Shown piece by piece: positions 1 through 8,523 of a DNA stretch of 15,947 bases (positions within the stretch are counted from its first letter, which is position 1; each line of letters opens with the position of its first letter). The notes beneath the pieces were generated by a model. It was not told the DNA's origin, did no database searches, and saw only the letters and a list, made by a program, of their open reading frames with translations. Origin of the DNA: an uncultured Thermomonas sp. (lineage in GTDB: Bacteria > Pseudomonadota > Gammaproteobacteria > Xanthomonadales > Xanthomonadaceae); NCBI GenBank assembly GCA_946480065.1, contig CAMLJA010000016.1:1-15947 (forward strand), written 5' to 3'. The translations under genes were made by a program, and so were the position numbers.

Positions 1-985
1 GCGAGCCGAAGGTGCCGCCGTTGGTGATGGTGAAGGTGCCACCCTGCAGGTCCTCCAGCTTCAGGCCGCCCTCGCGCGCGGCCTTCGCGTAGCCGTCGAT
101 GCCCTTCTCGATGTCGGCGAACGACATCCGCTCGACGTTGCGCAGCACCGGCGTGACCAGGCCCTTGTCGGTGGACACCGCGATGCTGATGTCGGCGTAG
201 CCGTGGTAGATCACGTCGTTGCCGTCGACCGAGGCGTTGACCGCCGGGTGGCGCTGCAGGGCGTTGGCGGCGGCCTTGGCGAAGAAGCTCATGAAGCCCA
301 GCTTGATGCCGTATTCCTTCTGGAACGACTCGCCCAGCTCCTTGCGCATCTGCATGACCTTGCCAAGGTTGACCTCGTTGAACGAGGTCAGCATCGCGAT
401 GGAGTTCTTGGACTGCATCAGGCGCTCGGCGATGCGGGCGCGCATGCGGGTCATCGGCACCCGCTCCTCCGGGCGCGCGCCGCCGCCCACGCCGGCGGTC
501 TTGCCGGCGGCGTAGTTGACGATGTCTTCCTTGGTGACCATGCCGCGGCGGCCGGTGCCGGCCACGTCGGCCGGATCCACGCCGCTGGTGTTGGCGGCGA
601 AGCGCGCGCCCGGTGGCAGGTCGCCGCCCTTGGCGGGGGCGGGCGCGGCCTTGGCGGGCTCGGCCTTGGCGGGTTCGGCCTTCGCGGCTTCGGTCTTGGC
701 CGGCGCGGCCTCGGCCTTGTCCTTGGAGGCCTCGGCGGCGGGCGCGGCGCCTTCCTCGATCACCGCGATGACCTGCTGGCTGGTGACGGTGGCGCCGGCC
801 TCGAACTTGATCTCCTTGAGCACGCCGTCGACCGGCGAGGGCACTTCCAGCACCACCTTGTCGGTCTCCAGGTCGAGCAGGTTCTCGTCGCGCTTGACCG
901 CGTCGCCGGCCTGCTTGTGCCAGCTGGCGATGGTGGCGTCGGACACGGATTCGGGGAGAACCGGAACTTTGACTTCGATGGCCAT
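1..985 (-). CDS. sucB: 2-oxoglutarate dehydrogenase E2 component, dihydrolipoyllysine succinyltransferase (3' end outside window)
   Basis: Core of the 2-oxoglutarate dehydrogenase complex: it transfers the succinyl group from lipoamide to CoA in the TCA cycle, in the cytoplasm. The first 328 residues are present. Residues 1-78 form a lipoyl domain with the acceptor lysine K43 in the ETDKV motif. A Pro/Ala/Lys linker follows at about 80-120, then a peripheral-subunit (E1/E3) binding domain at about 125-160 (GTGRRGMVTKEDI). The acyltransferase core starts near 175 and ends at TITNGGTFGS, so about 75 residues, including the catalytic DHRxVDG region, lie beyond the window edge. The ATG at 985 is preceded by an AGGA Shine-Dalgarno about 8 nt upstream and lies 32 bp after the sucA stop, which fits one sucAB transcript. 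The lipoyl start (MAIEVKVPVLPESV) is the usual SucB N-terminus. An identity as another 2-oxoacid E2 is unlikely next to sucA. Confidence 0.96.
   Translation of the reverse strand, partial: MAIEVKVPVLPESVSDATIASWHKQAGDAVKRDENLLDLETDKVVLEVPSPVDGVLKEIKFEAGATVTSQQVIAVIEEGAAPAAEASKDKAEAAPAKTEAAKAEPAKAEPAKAAPAPAKGGDLPPGARFAANTSGVDPADVAGTGRRGMVTKEDIVNYAAGKTAGVGGGARPEERVPMTRMRARIAERLMQSKNSIAMLTSFNEVNLGKVMQMRKELGESFQKEYGIKLGFMSFFAKAAANALQRHPAVNASVDGNDVIYHGYADISIAVSTDKGLVTPVLRNVERMSFADIEKGIDGYAKAAREGGLKLEDLQGGTFTITNGGTFGS
647..706. repeat. 15-bp in-frame tandem repeat encoding the SucB interdomain linker
   Basis: Four consecutive 15-bp units begin at 647, 662, 677 and 692. The first two differ at one base and the later ones have diverged. 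On the minus strand they encode Lys-Ala-Glu-Pro-Ala-like pentapeptides (about residues 93-113 of SucB). Flexible Ala/Pro/charged linkers joining lipoyl and binding domains are normal in E2 proteins. A repeat of this kind can change length by slippage in multiples of five codons. Confidence 0.75.
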
Positions 986-1017
986 GGGGCGTCCTGTCGG
1001 AATGCGTTTGAATGGGG

Positions 1018-3849
1018 TTATTCGGTGCCGGCGGGGCTGCCGGCGGGGTTCACCAGCGCGTCGGCGATCAGCGCGGCCTGCTCGGCCACGTGCTCGGCCA
1101 GGTGGCCGGCGGCCGGCGAGGGCGAGGGCGCGCGGCCGGCGTAGTGCAGGACCTGCCTGGGCTGCAGGCAGGCGCGCAGGTGGTGCTGGATCTGGTACCA
1201 GGCGCCCTGGTTGCGCGGCTCTTCCTGGCACCACACCACCTCGGCGGCGCCCAGGCGCTTGAGTTCGTCCGCCAGTTCCGGGCGCGGGAACGGGTACAGC
1301 TGTTCCACGCGCACCAGCGCCACGTCCTTCAGGCCCTGCTTCTGCGCCTCCTCCAGCAGGTCGTAGTAGACCTTGCCCGAGCACAGCACCGCCCGGCGCA
1401 CCTTCTTCGCGCTGGCGGTGGTGTCCGGGATCAGGCGCTGGAACTCGCCGTCGGCCAGCTCGTCCAGGCTGGACACCGCCAGCTTGTGGCGCAGCAGCGA
1501 CTTCGGCGTCATCACCACCAGCGGCTTGCGCGTGCTCATGCGCATCTGCCGGCGGATCATGTGGAAGTCCTGCGCCGGCGTGGTGGGCACGCAGACGATC
1601 ATGTTGTCCTGCGCGCACAGCTGCAGGAAACGCTCCAGGCGGGCCGAACTGTGTTCCGGACCCTGGCCCTCGTAGCCGTGCGGCAGGTACAGGGCCAGGC
1701 CGCACAGCCGGTCCCACTTGGCCTCGCCGGCGGCCAGGAACTGGTCTATCACCACCTGCGCGCCGTTCGCGAAGTCGCCGAACTGGGCTTCCCAGATGTC
1801 CAGCGTCATCGGGTCGGCGGTGGCGTAGCCGTACTCGAACGCCATCACCGCCTCCTCGCTCAGCAGGGAGTCGATGATCGCCACGTCCTCCTTGTTATCC
1901 ACCAGCTCGCGCAGCGGCAGGTAGTAGGCGTCGGTGGCCTGGTCGTGGAGGATGGCGTGGCGGTGGAAGAAGGTGCCGCGGCCGCAGTCCTGGCCGACCA
2001 GGCGCAGGCGGTAGCCCTCGTCCAGCAGGGTGGCGTAGGCCAGGTTCTCGGCGAAGCCCCAGTCGCCCGGCTGCTCGCCAGCCGCCATCTTGCGGCGGTC
2101 GTCGTAGATCTTGGCCACCCGCGGGTGCAGCTTGACCTCCTCCGGCACCGTGTTGATGCGGCGGGCCAGCGCGTCCAGCGCCTTGCGCGGCACCCGGGTG
2201 TCCACCGGATCCGACAGCTTGCCGGCCAGGTACTTGCTCCAGTCGATGAAGATCGCGTCGGGCTGCTCCTGGACCACGTCGGTGGTGATCTCGCCGGCGT
2301 CCAGGCGGTCCCGGTGCGCGTCGACCAGCGCCTGCGCGTCGGCCTCGCCGATGCTGCCCTCCGCGGCCAGCCGCGCCGCGTATAGCTCGCGGGTGGTCTT
2401 CATGGCGCGGATCTTGCGGTACATCACCGGCTGCGTGGCCGCCGGCTCGTCGGCCTCGTTGTGGCCGTGGCGGCGGTAGCAGACCAGGTCGATGACCACG
2501 TCCTTGGAGAACCGCTGGCGGAAGTCGAAGGCCAGCTCGGCCACGAAGGCCACCGCCTCCGGGTCGTCGCCGTTCACGTGCAGCACCGGCGCGCCGACCA
2601 TCTTGGCCACGTCGGTGCAGTACAGGGTGGAGCGGGCATCCTCGGCGGCGCTGGTGGTGAAGCCGACCTGGTTGTTGATGACCACGTGCACGGTGCCGCC
2701 GACCGCGAACCCGCGCGCCTGCGACATCTGGAACAGCTCCATCACCACGCCCTGGCCGGCGAACGCGGCGTCGCCGTGCATCAGGATGGGCAGCACCTGC
2801 TTGCGCGCCTTGTCGCCGCGGCGCAGCTGGCGCGAGCGCACGCTGCCGGTCACCACCGGGTCCACGATCTCCAGGTGCGAGGGGTTGAACGCCAGCGCCA
2901 GGTGCACCGGGCCGCCGGGGGTGGCGACGTTGGCGGAGAAGCCCATGTGGTACTTCACGTCGCCGGTGTGGGCGTGGTCGCCGTCGCGGGTGTGCTCGAA
3001 CTTGCCCTCGAACTCGTCGAACAGCTTGCGCGGCGGCTTGCCCAGGGTGTTGACCAGCACGTTCAGGCGGCCGCGGTGGGCCATGCCCAGCACCACGTCC
3101 TTGACGCCGTCGCCGCCGGCGCGGCGGATCACCACGTCCAGCAGCGGGATCAGGCTCTCGCCGCCCTCCACCGAGAAGCGCTTCTGGCCGACGTACTTGG
3201 TGTGCAGGTAGCGCTCCAGGCCTTCGGCGGCGGTCAGCCGCTCCAGGATCCGGGCCTTCTGCTCCTTGCTGCGGCCGTAGTCGCCGGCGGCCGTTTCCAG
3301 CCGCTCATACAGCCAGCGGCGCTGCTCGGCGTCGGTGATGTGCATGAACTCGGCGCCGATGCTGCCGGTGTAGGTGGCCTTGAGCAGCGCCAGCAGATCG
3401 CCCAGCTTCATCCGTTCGCGGCCGGCCACGCCGCCGGTGCTGAACTCCACCGCGGCATCGCTCTCGGACAGGCGGTGGAAGCCCAGCGCCAGGTCCGGCG
3501 CGTCCGGCTTCACCGCCAGGGCCAGCGGGTCCAGGTTGGCGGCCAGGTGGCCGCGCGAGCGGTAGGCGGTGATCAGCTTGCCGACCGCGCGCTCGCGCTC
3601 GTCGCCGCCGCCGCCCGGGGTGCCGCCGCCGCGCGCGGCCTGGCGGGCCGCCTCGGCGACCTGGGCGATGACCGCCGAATGCGGCACGTCCCCGGCCTCG
3701 CGGCCGTGCAGGCCGTCGAAGTACTGCTTCCACTTCGGCCCCACGCTGTCCGGGGCGACCAGGTACTGCTCGTAGAGGTCCTCGAGGTAGGCACCGTTGG
3801 CGCCGAGCTGCGAGGACTGGGCGAATTGCTTGAGGAGACTGTCCACCAT
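1018..3849 (-). CDS. sucA: 2-oxoglutarate dehydrogenase E1 component
   Basis: Thiamine-diphosphate-dependent decarboxylase of the 2-oxoglutarate dehydrogenase complex. It decarboxylates 2-oxoglutarate and succinylates the E2 lipoyl group. The 943 residues compare with about 933 in E. coli SucA. Visible features are the short N-terminal E2-binding segment (FLEDLY-like YLEDLYEQYL at 21-30), the HRGRLN motif at 258-263, the ThDP/metal motif from GDAAFAGQG (359-367) to INNQ (391-394), and a C-terminal transketolase-like half (FEYGYA and similar). A glycine-rich stretch at 74-82 separates the N-terminal arm from the catalytic body. The start is ATG at 3849. Its upstream sequence has no convincing Shine-Dalgarno, so the start rests on the conserved MVDSLLKQFAQSSQ-type N-terminus. 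It is first in the sucAB run, downstream of the TATAAT at 3940-3945. Confidence 0.97.
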   Translation of the reverse strand: MVDSLLKQFAQSSQLGANGAYLEDLYEQYLVAPDSVGPKWKQYFDGLHGREAGDVPHSAVIAQVAEAARQAARGGGTPGGGGDERERAVGKLITAYRSRGHLAANLDPLALAVKPDAPDLALGFHRLSESDAAVEFSTGGVAGRERMKLGDLLALLKATYTGSIGAEFMHITDAEQRRWLYERLETAAGDYGRSKEQKARILERLTAAEGLERYLHTKYVGQKRFSVEGGESLIPLLDVVIRRAGGDGVKDVVLGMAHRGRLNVLVNTLGKPPRKLFDEFEGKFEHTRDGDHAHTGDVKYHMGFSANVATPGGPVHLALAFNPSHLEIVDPVVTGSVRSRQLRRGDKARKQVLPILMHGDAAFAGQGVVMELFQMSQARGFAVGGTVHVVINNQVGFTTSAAEDARSTLYCTDVAKMVGAPVLHVNGDDPEAVAFVAELAFDFRQRFSKDVVIDLVCYRRHGHNEADEPAATQPVMYRKIRAMKTTRELYAARLAAEGSIGEADAQALVDAHRDRLDAGEITTDVVQEQPDAIFIDWSKYLAGKLSDPVDTRVPRKALDALARRINTVPEEVKLHPRVAKIYDDRRKMAAGEQPGDWGFAENLAYATLLDEGYRLRLVGQDCGRGTFFHRHAILHDQATDAYYLPLRELVDNKEDVAIIDSLLSEEAVMAFEYGYATADPMTLDIWEAQFGDFANGAQVVIDQFLAAGEAKWDRLCGLALYLPHGYEGQGPEHSSARLERFLQLCAQDNMIVCVPTTPAQDFHMIRRQMRMSTRKPLVVMTPKSLLRHKLAVSSLDELADGEFQRLIPDTTASAKKVRRAVLCSGKVYYDLLEEAQKQGLKDVALVRVEQLYPFPRPELADELKRLGAAEVVWCQEEPRNQGAWYQIQHHLRACLQPRQVLHYAGRAPSPSPAAGHLAEHVAEQAALIADALVNPAGSPAGTE

Positions 3850-3939
3850 GGCGTGGGAGGCGGCCCTAGGTAAATGATTGATCCAGCGAGGATTCGGCTT
3901 CCGCTCGGCTCAGGGTGAATGGGCCCGCGAAGGGCTCGG

Positions 3940-3945
3940 ATTATA
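3940..3945 (-). promoter_or_regulatory. Probable -10 element of the sucA promoter
   Basis: Read on the minus strand this is a perfect TATAAT, the only one in the 143-bp gap between the GNAT stop (3993) and the sucA start (3849). Transcription would start near 3933, giving a leader of about 80 nt. No good -35 lies 16-18 bp upstream (TGCAGT at 17 bp), so an activator may be needed. The inverted repeat at 3971-3989 is placed where one could bind. Confidence 0.55.
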
Positions 3946-3970
3946 GCCGCAGGCCGTTGCGCACTGCATC

Positions 3971-3989
3971 ACGTGCGTGGCTCGCACGT
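3971..3989. repeat. 7-bp inverted repeat ACGTGCG-N5-CGCACGT between the GNAT gene and sucA
   Basis: A perfect 7-bp inverted repeat with a 5-base spacer, starting 3 bp after the GNAT stop codon and centred about 47 bp upstream of the predicted sucA transcription start. It could be the stem of a terminator for the purB-GNAT transcript, but no T-run follows. It could instead be a binding site for a dimeric regulator at the sucA promoter. The rest of the 3850-3992 gap shows only the TATAAT and a weak GCCC/GGGC hairpin. Confidence 0.45.
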
Positions 3990-3992
3990 TCC

Positions 3993-4913
3993 TCAGAGGC
4001 CCAGCGCGCGGTACTCGCCGACCGGCCGCGAGCGCTCCCACGCCTGCTCGTGCTCGGCCCGCAGCTGCCGGCACTTCGCCGGCGCGCCCAGCGCGGTTTC
4101 GCCCTGGACGCGCTGGCCCAGCCGCCGCAGGTAGTAGCCGCCGGCATCGCTGGCGATGAAGGCGGCCGGGTCCTCGCGGTCCATCGGGTCGTCCAGCTCG
4201 CGGAAGGCGAAGATGCTGGGCAGGCGCTGCGCCAGCGCGATCAGGGGTGCGTGCGCCCGCTGCGGGGCGTCGGCATCGTGCAGCAGCACCCGGACCTGGT
4301 TGCCGCGCCCGGCGGTGGCGAACCGGCGCAGCGCCTCCAGCACCCCGGGATCGTCCAGCAGGCCCGGGTCCAGGGCGTGGCTGCGGATCCACAGCCAGCG
4401 GCGCGCGCCGGCCACGATCCGCCGGATGGCGTCCACGGCCTCGTCGCGGGTCTCGATCGCGTGCGGCGCGTCCAGCGCCAGTACCATCGCCTGGTGTTCG
4501 ATCCCCGCTTCCTGGAAGCGCCCGCCCTCCGGCCGGAAGCCGTGGCGCAGGTAGAAGTCGATCGCGCCGGCCTGTGCGTTCAGCCGGACCTCGCGGCGGC
4601 CCTGCCGCAGGGCTTCGTCCAGCAGCGCGCGCAGCAGGGCGTCGCCGATGCCGCGCCCGCGCCACGGCGAGCGCACCGCCATCCGGCCGATCCGGCCGTC
4701 CGGCGCGAGCCGCGCGGTGCCCACCGGGGTGCCGTCCGCCAGCCGCGCCAGCGCGTGGGTGCAGGCCGGGTCCAGGGCGTCGCGCTCGATCTCCGCCGGC
4801 ACCCGCTGCTCGCCCAGGAACACCTCGTCGCGCACCGCCCGCAGCGCGGGCAGGGCGGACTGGAAGTCCACCAGCGCGACCTCGAACCCCGGCTCCGCCG
4901 CGTTCGCGTTCAT
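3993..4913 (-). CDS. GNAT family N-acetyltransferase with an extra C-terminal domain
   Basis: Predicted cytoplasmic acyl-CoA-dependent N-acetyltransferase of 306 residues; the substrate is unknown. Residues 10-148 form a GNAT domain. The acetyl-CoA pyrophosphate loop is R85-G-R-G-I-G90, followed by the fold's LNAQAGAIDFYLRHGF strand/helix (111-126) and GIEHQAM (137-143), as in the ElaA/YjcF-like branch. Residues about 150-306 form a second region (IRRIVAGARRWLWIRSHALD, later YLRRLGQRV) resembling the PLD-like domain found C-terminal to some proteobacterial GNATs (DUF7931, from memory). It shows no HKD catalytic motif. The ATG at 4913 overlaps the roxA stop by 4 bp (ATGA), with GAGGACGAGGG just upstream inside roxA as the ribosome site, so translation is probably coupled. 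It is the last gene of the purB run. Confidence 0.85.
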   Translation of the reverse strand: MNANAAEPGFEVALVDFQSALPALRAVRDEVFLGEQRVPAEIERDALDPACTHALARLADGTPVGTARLAPDGRIGRMAVRSPWRGRGIGDALLRALLDEALRQGRREVRLNAQAGAIDFYLRHGFRPEGGRFQEAGIEHQAMVLALDAPHAIETRDEAVDAIRRIVAGARRWLWIRSHALDPGLLDDPGVLEALRRFATAGRGNQVRVLLHDADAPQRAHAPLIALAQRLPSIFAFRELDDPMDREDPAAFIASDAGGYYLRRLGQRVQGETALGAPAKCRQLRAEHEQAWERSRPVGEYRALGL

Positions 4914-6133
4914 CCCTCGTCCTCGCTCCCGTCGTCCTGCGCCTGCAGCCGGTAGTGGCCGGCCTCCAGCAGCGCGAACACCGCGTCGCGCCCGGGCTGC
5001 CCCAGCGCGTCGTAGAGCCGGCCGTCCACGGCGTCGGCCGCGGCCAGGCGCCGGGCGTCCCGCGCCGGCATCGGATGGCAGCTGCCGCCGGCGTACAGAC
5101 GCGCCTGCCGGCCGGCCCGCCGCCAGGCCATCCGCGACCACGGGTGCCGCAGCAGCCGCCCGCCGTGGGCCAGGTCCCATTCGACCTCGATCCGCGGGCG
5201 CGCCGCGTCGTCCGGCGCCGGTTCGATGGCGTTGCGGTAGGTGGTGATGAAACTGCCGAACCAGTCGCCGAGCCGGTCCGGATCGCGCATGCGCAGCGCG
5301 TTGAGCGCCTCGACCACGCGCGCCATCGCCGCGGCGTCGATCTCGAACGGATCCGCGGCCGGGGCCAGGCCGGGATCGGCGTAGCGCAGCGACTCCGGCG
5401 CGTCGGCGGCCAGGGTGTCGACGAAATCGCCCAGCAGTTCGGCGGCGCTGGGCGCGCGCATGCCCACCGAGAACGTCAGGCACGGATCCACCGCGACGCC
5501 GTGGTGGGGCACGCCGGGCGGCAGGTAGAGCATGTCGCCCGGACCCAGCACCCAGTCGTGGGTGGGATGGAATTCGCGCAGCAGCTTGAGTTCGACGTCG
5601 TTGCGGAACTCCAGCGGCGGGCTGGGACCCGCATCGACCTGCCAGCGGCGGTGGCCCCGTGCCTGCAGCAGGAACACGTCGTACTGGTCCACGTGCGCGC
5701 CCACCGAGCCGCCGGTGGCGGCGAAGCTGACCATGATGTCGTCGATCCGCCAGCGCGGCAGGAAATCGAACCGATCGAGCAGCGCGCGCAGGTCGGCGTC
5801 CCATTTGTCCATGTCCTGGACCAGCAGGGTCCAGTCGTGGTCGGGCAGGGCGGGGAATTCTTCCTCGGCGAACGGCCCGTGGCGCACGCTCCAGGCGTCG
5901 GTGGCGGGGTCATGCCGGACCAGCCGCGCCAGCGCGCCGTCCTCGCAGGCCAGCCCGGCCAGGTCCTCGGGTTCCAGCGGCGAGGCGTAGCCGGGGAAGG
6001 CGTTGCGGATCAGCAGCGGGCGCTTCTGCCAGTAGTCGCGCAGGAACTGCGCCGGCGGCAGGCCCAGCGGGGACGGGCCGCCGGCGGCGTCGATCTCGAT
6101 GGGGGGCACGGCCGTGCGGTGCTGGTCGGTCAT
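4910..6133 (-). CDS. roxA: RoxA/YcfD-like ribosomal protein L16 arginine 3-hydroxylase (JmjC cupin dioxygenase)
   Basis: Fe(II)/2-oxoglutarate-dependent oxygenase. The E. coli family member YcfD/RoxA hydroxylates an arginine of ribosomal protein L16. This protein has 407 residues, slightly longer than the 373 of E. coli, with a short N-terminal extension. The JmjC/cupin_4 fold shows the iron ligands H147 and D149 (GAHVDQYDVFLLQ) and H210 (PGDMLYLPPGVPHHG). The family's C-terminal dimerisation and winged-helix region follows from about 225. The DQYDVFLLQ and PPGVPH contexts match YcfD closely. The start is ATG at 6133, overlapping the metallo-beta-lactamase stop by 4 bp (ATGA) with GGAG 8 nt upstream. 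The reading frame stays open further upstream, but that stretch lies antisense-free inside the previous gene and is not conserved sequence. L16 as substrate is inferred from family. Confidence 0.9.
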   Translation of the reverse strand: MTDQHRTAVPPIEIDAAGGPSPLGLPPAQFLRDYWQKRPLLIRNAFPGYASPLEPEDLAGLACEDGALARLVRHDPATDAWSVRHGPFAEEEFPALPDHDWTLLVQDMDKWDADLRALLDRFDFLPRWRIDDIMVSFAATGGSVGAHVDQYDVFLLQARGHRRWQVDAGPSPPLEFRNDVELKLLREFHPTHDWVLGPGDMLYLPPGVPHHGVAVDPCLTFSVGMRAPSAAELLGDFVDTLAADAPESLRYADPGLAPAADPFEIDAAAMARVVEALNALRMRDPDRLGDWFGSFITTYRNAIEPAPDDAARPRIEVEWDLAHGGRLLRHPWSRMAWRRAGRQARLYAGGSCHPMPARDARRLAAADAVDGRLYDALGQPGRDAVFALLEAGHYRLQAQDDGSEDEG

Positions 6134-7068
6134 CGCGAGGGCTCCTTGCGTTCGTCGGCCAGGCGCGCGGCGAGATTGGCGCGGGCATTCGCGGAAAACG
6201 CCTTGCAGGCGCCCGGATCGGCCAGCGGCGCATCCCCGCGGAGCCGCGCCAGCAGGTTGCTGGCCGCCGGGTGCGGGGTGAGCAGCACGTCGCAGGGCAG
6301 GCCGGCGACGGTGTCGATGCTGCGCTCGAACGCGGCCACGTAGCCGGGGTGGTCGGCGAACCGGTAGTGGCCGTCGGTCAACGCGCTGTGGCTGTCGATG
6401 TAGGCGAGGTCCAGGCAGCGCGCGCCCTCGCAGGACCGCCACGTCCAGCTGGTGCCGCCGGGGGCGTGGCCCGGCGTGGCGTGCGACTGCAGCACGAGGT
6501 TGCCGACGCGGACTGCGTCGCCCTCGGCCAGGGTGCGCACGTCGGCCACGGCCGGGAAGCTGGCCAGCTCACCGAACTGCGGATCGTCGTGGCCGGGCTT
6601 GCCGGTCCGCAGGGTGGCGACCGCGGGCGCGCGCGCCAGCACCGGGGCACCGGTTGCACGCTGCAAGGCGGCCAGCCCGCCGGCATGGTCCATGTGCTCG
6701 TGGGTGTTGAGCAGCCGCTTGATCGCGCGCGGATCGACGCCGAGCGCGCGGATGTTGGCGAGGATCGCGGCGGGTGCGCGCTCGGTCGCGCCATCGATCA
6801 GGACCGCGCCGGCATCACCCACCACCAGCAGGGCGGCGATCCCGCAGGTGCCGACGTAGTAGGTGTTGCCGAAGATCCGGCGCGGCGGGGCGCGGTCGCT
6901 CCAGCCGTCCATCGGGCTGGCGTCGAGCGGGCACGCAGGCACGGCGGGTGCGTCGGCAACAGCCGGCACCACCGATGCCACGCGATTCGCCTCCGGCGTG
7001 GAGGGCGCGGCGCAGGCGGCCAGCGCCAGCACGGCCGCCACGAGCACTCCCAGGCGGCCGGAGCGCAC
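6130..7068 (-). CDS. Subclass B3 metallo-beta-lactamase, predicted lipoprotein
   Basis: Predicted zinc hydrolase of the B3 metallo-beta-lactamase subclass (L1, AIM-1, THIN-B type), 312 residues. The zinc ligands are all present: H123, H125, D127 and H128 in HEHMDH, H201 in TPGHAPG, and H266 in LLTPHPAASN. The GTCGIAALLV and GAVLIDG strands match L1-like enzymes. Cysteines C46/C75, C213/C218 and C259/C288 match the three-disulphide pattern I recall for AIM-1. The N-terminus has RSGR, a hydrophobic core and the lipobox LAAC with C19, so the mature protein is probably lipid-anchored at the envelope. The start is GTG at 7068, 1 bp after the purB stop, with GGGAGG 6 nt upstream. Starting here keeps the positive n-region of the signal peptide. 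Beta-lactam hydrolysis is inferred from motifs; another MBL-fold activity remains possible. Confidence 0.9.
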   Translation of the reverse strand: MRSGRLGVLVAAVLALAACAAPSTPEANRVASVVPAVADAPAVPACPLDASPMDGWSDRAPPRRIFGNTYYVGTCGIAALLVVGDAGAVLIDGATERAPAAILANIRALGVDPRAIKRLLNTHEHMDHAGGLAALQRATGAPVLARAPAVATLRTGKPGHDDPQFGELASFPAVADVRTLAEGDAVRVGNLVLQSHATPGHAPGGTSWTWRSCEGARCLDLAYIDSHSALTDGHYRFADHPGYVAAFERSIDTVAGLPCDVLLTPHPAASNLLARLRGDAPLADPGACKAFSANARANLAARLADERKEPSR

Positions 7069-7069
7069 G

Positions 7070-8523
<1,454 letters not shown>

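Noticed and set aside
2461..3873. 470-codon plus-strand frame opposite sucA (similar frames at 1012-2385 and 203-1144)
   Set aside because: Mirror of sucA/sucB codons with no recognisable family; strand is settled by the E1 and E2 motifs.
4910..6442. Longer roxA frame starting inside the metallo-beta-lactamase gene
   Set aside because: The extra N-terminus is an out-of-frame reading of the beta-lactamase. The ATG at 6133 has a ribosome site and a stop-start overlap.
6130..7068. Glyoxalase II or other MBL-fold hydrolase instead of a beta-lactamase
   Set aside because: The TPHPAASN third-ligand region, TPGHAPGGTSWTW and the cysteine pattern are B3-like. Function is still unproven.
6130..7068. 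Recently acquired resistance gene on a mobile element
   Set aside because: No transposase, integrase, inverted repeats or composition shift nearby, and the gene overlaps or abuts its neighbours.
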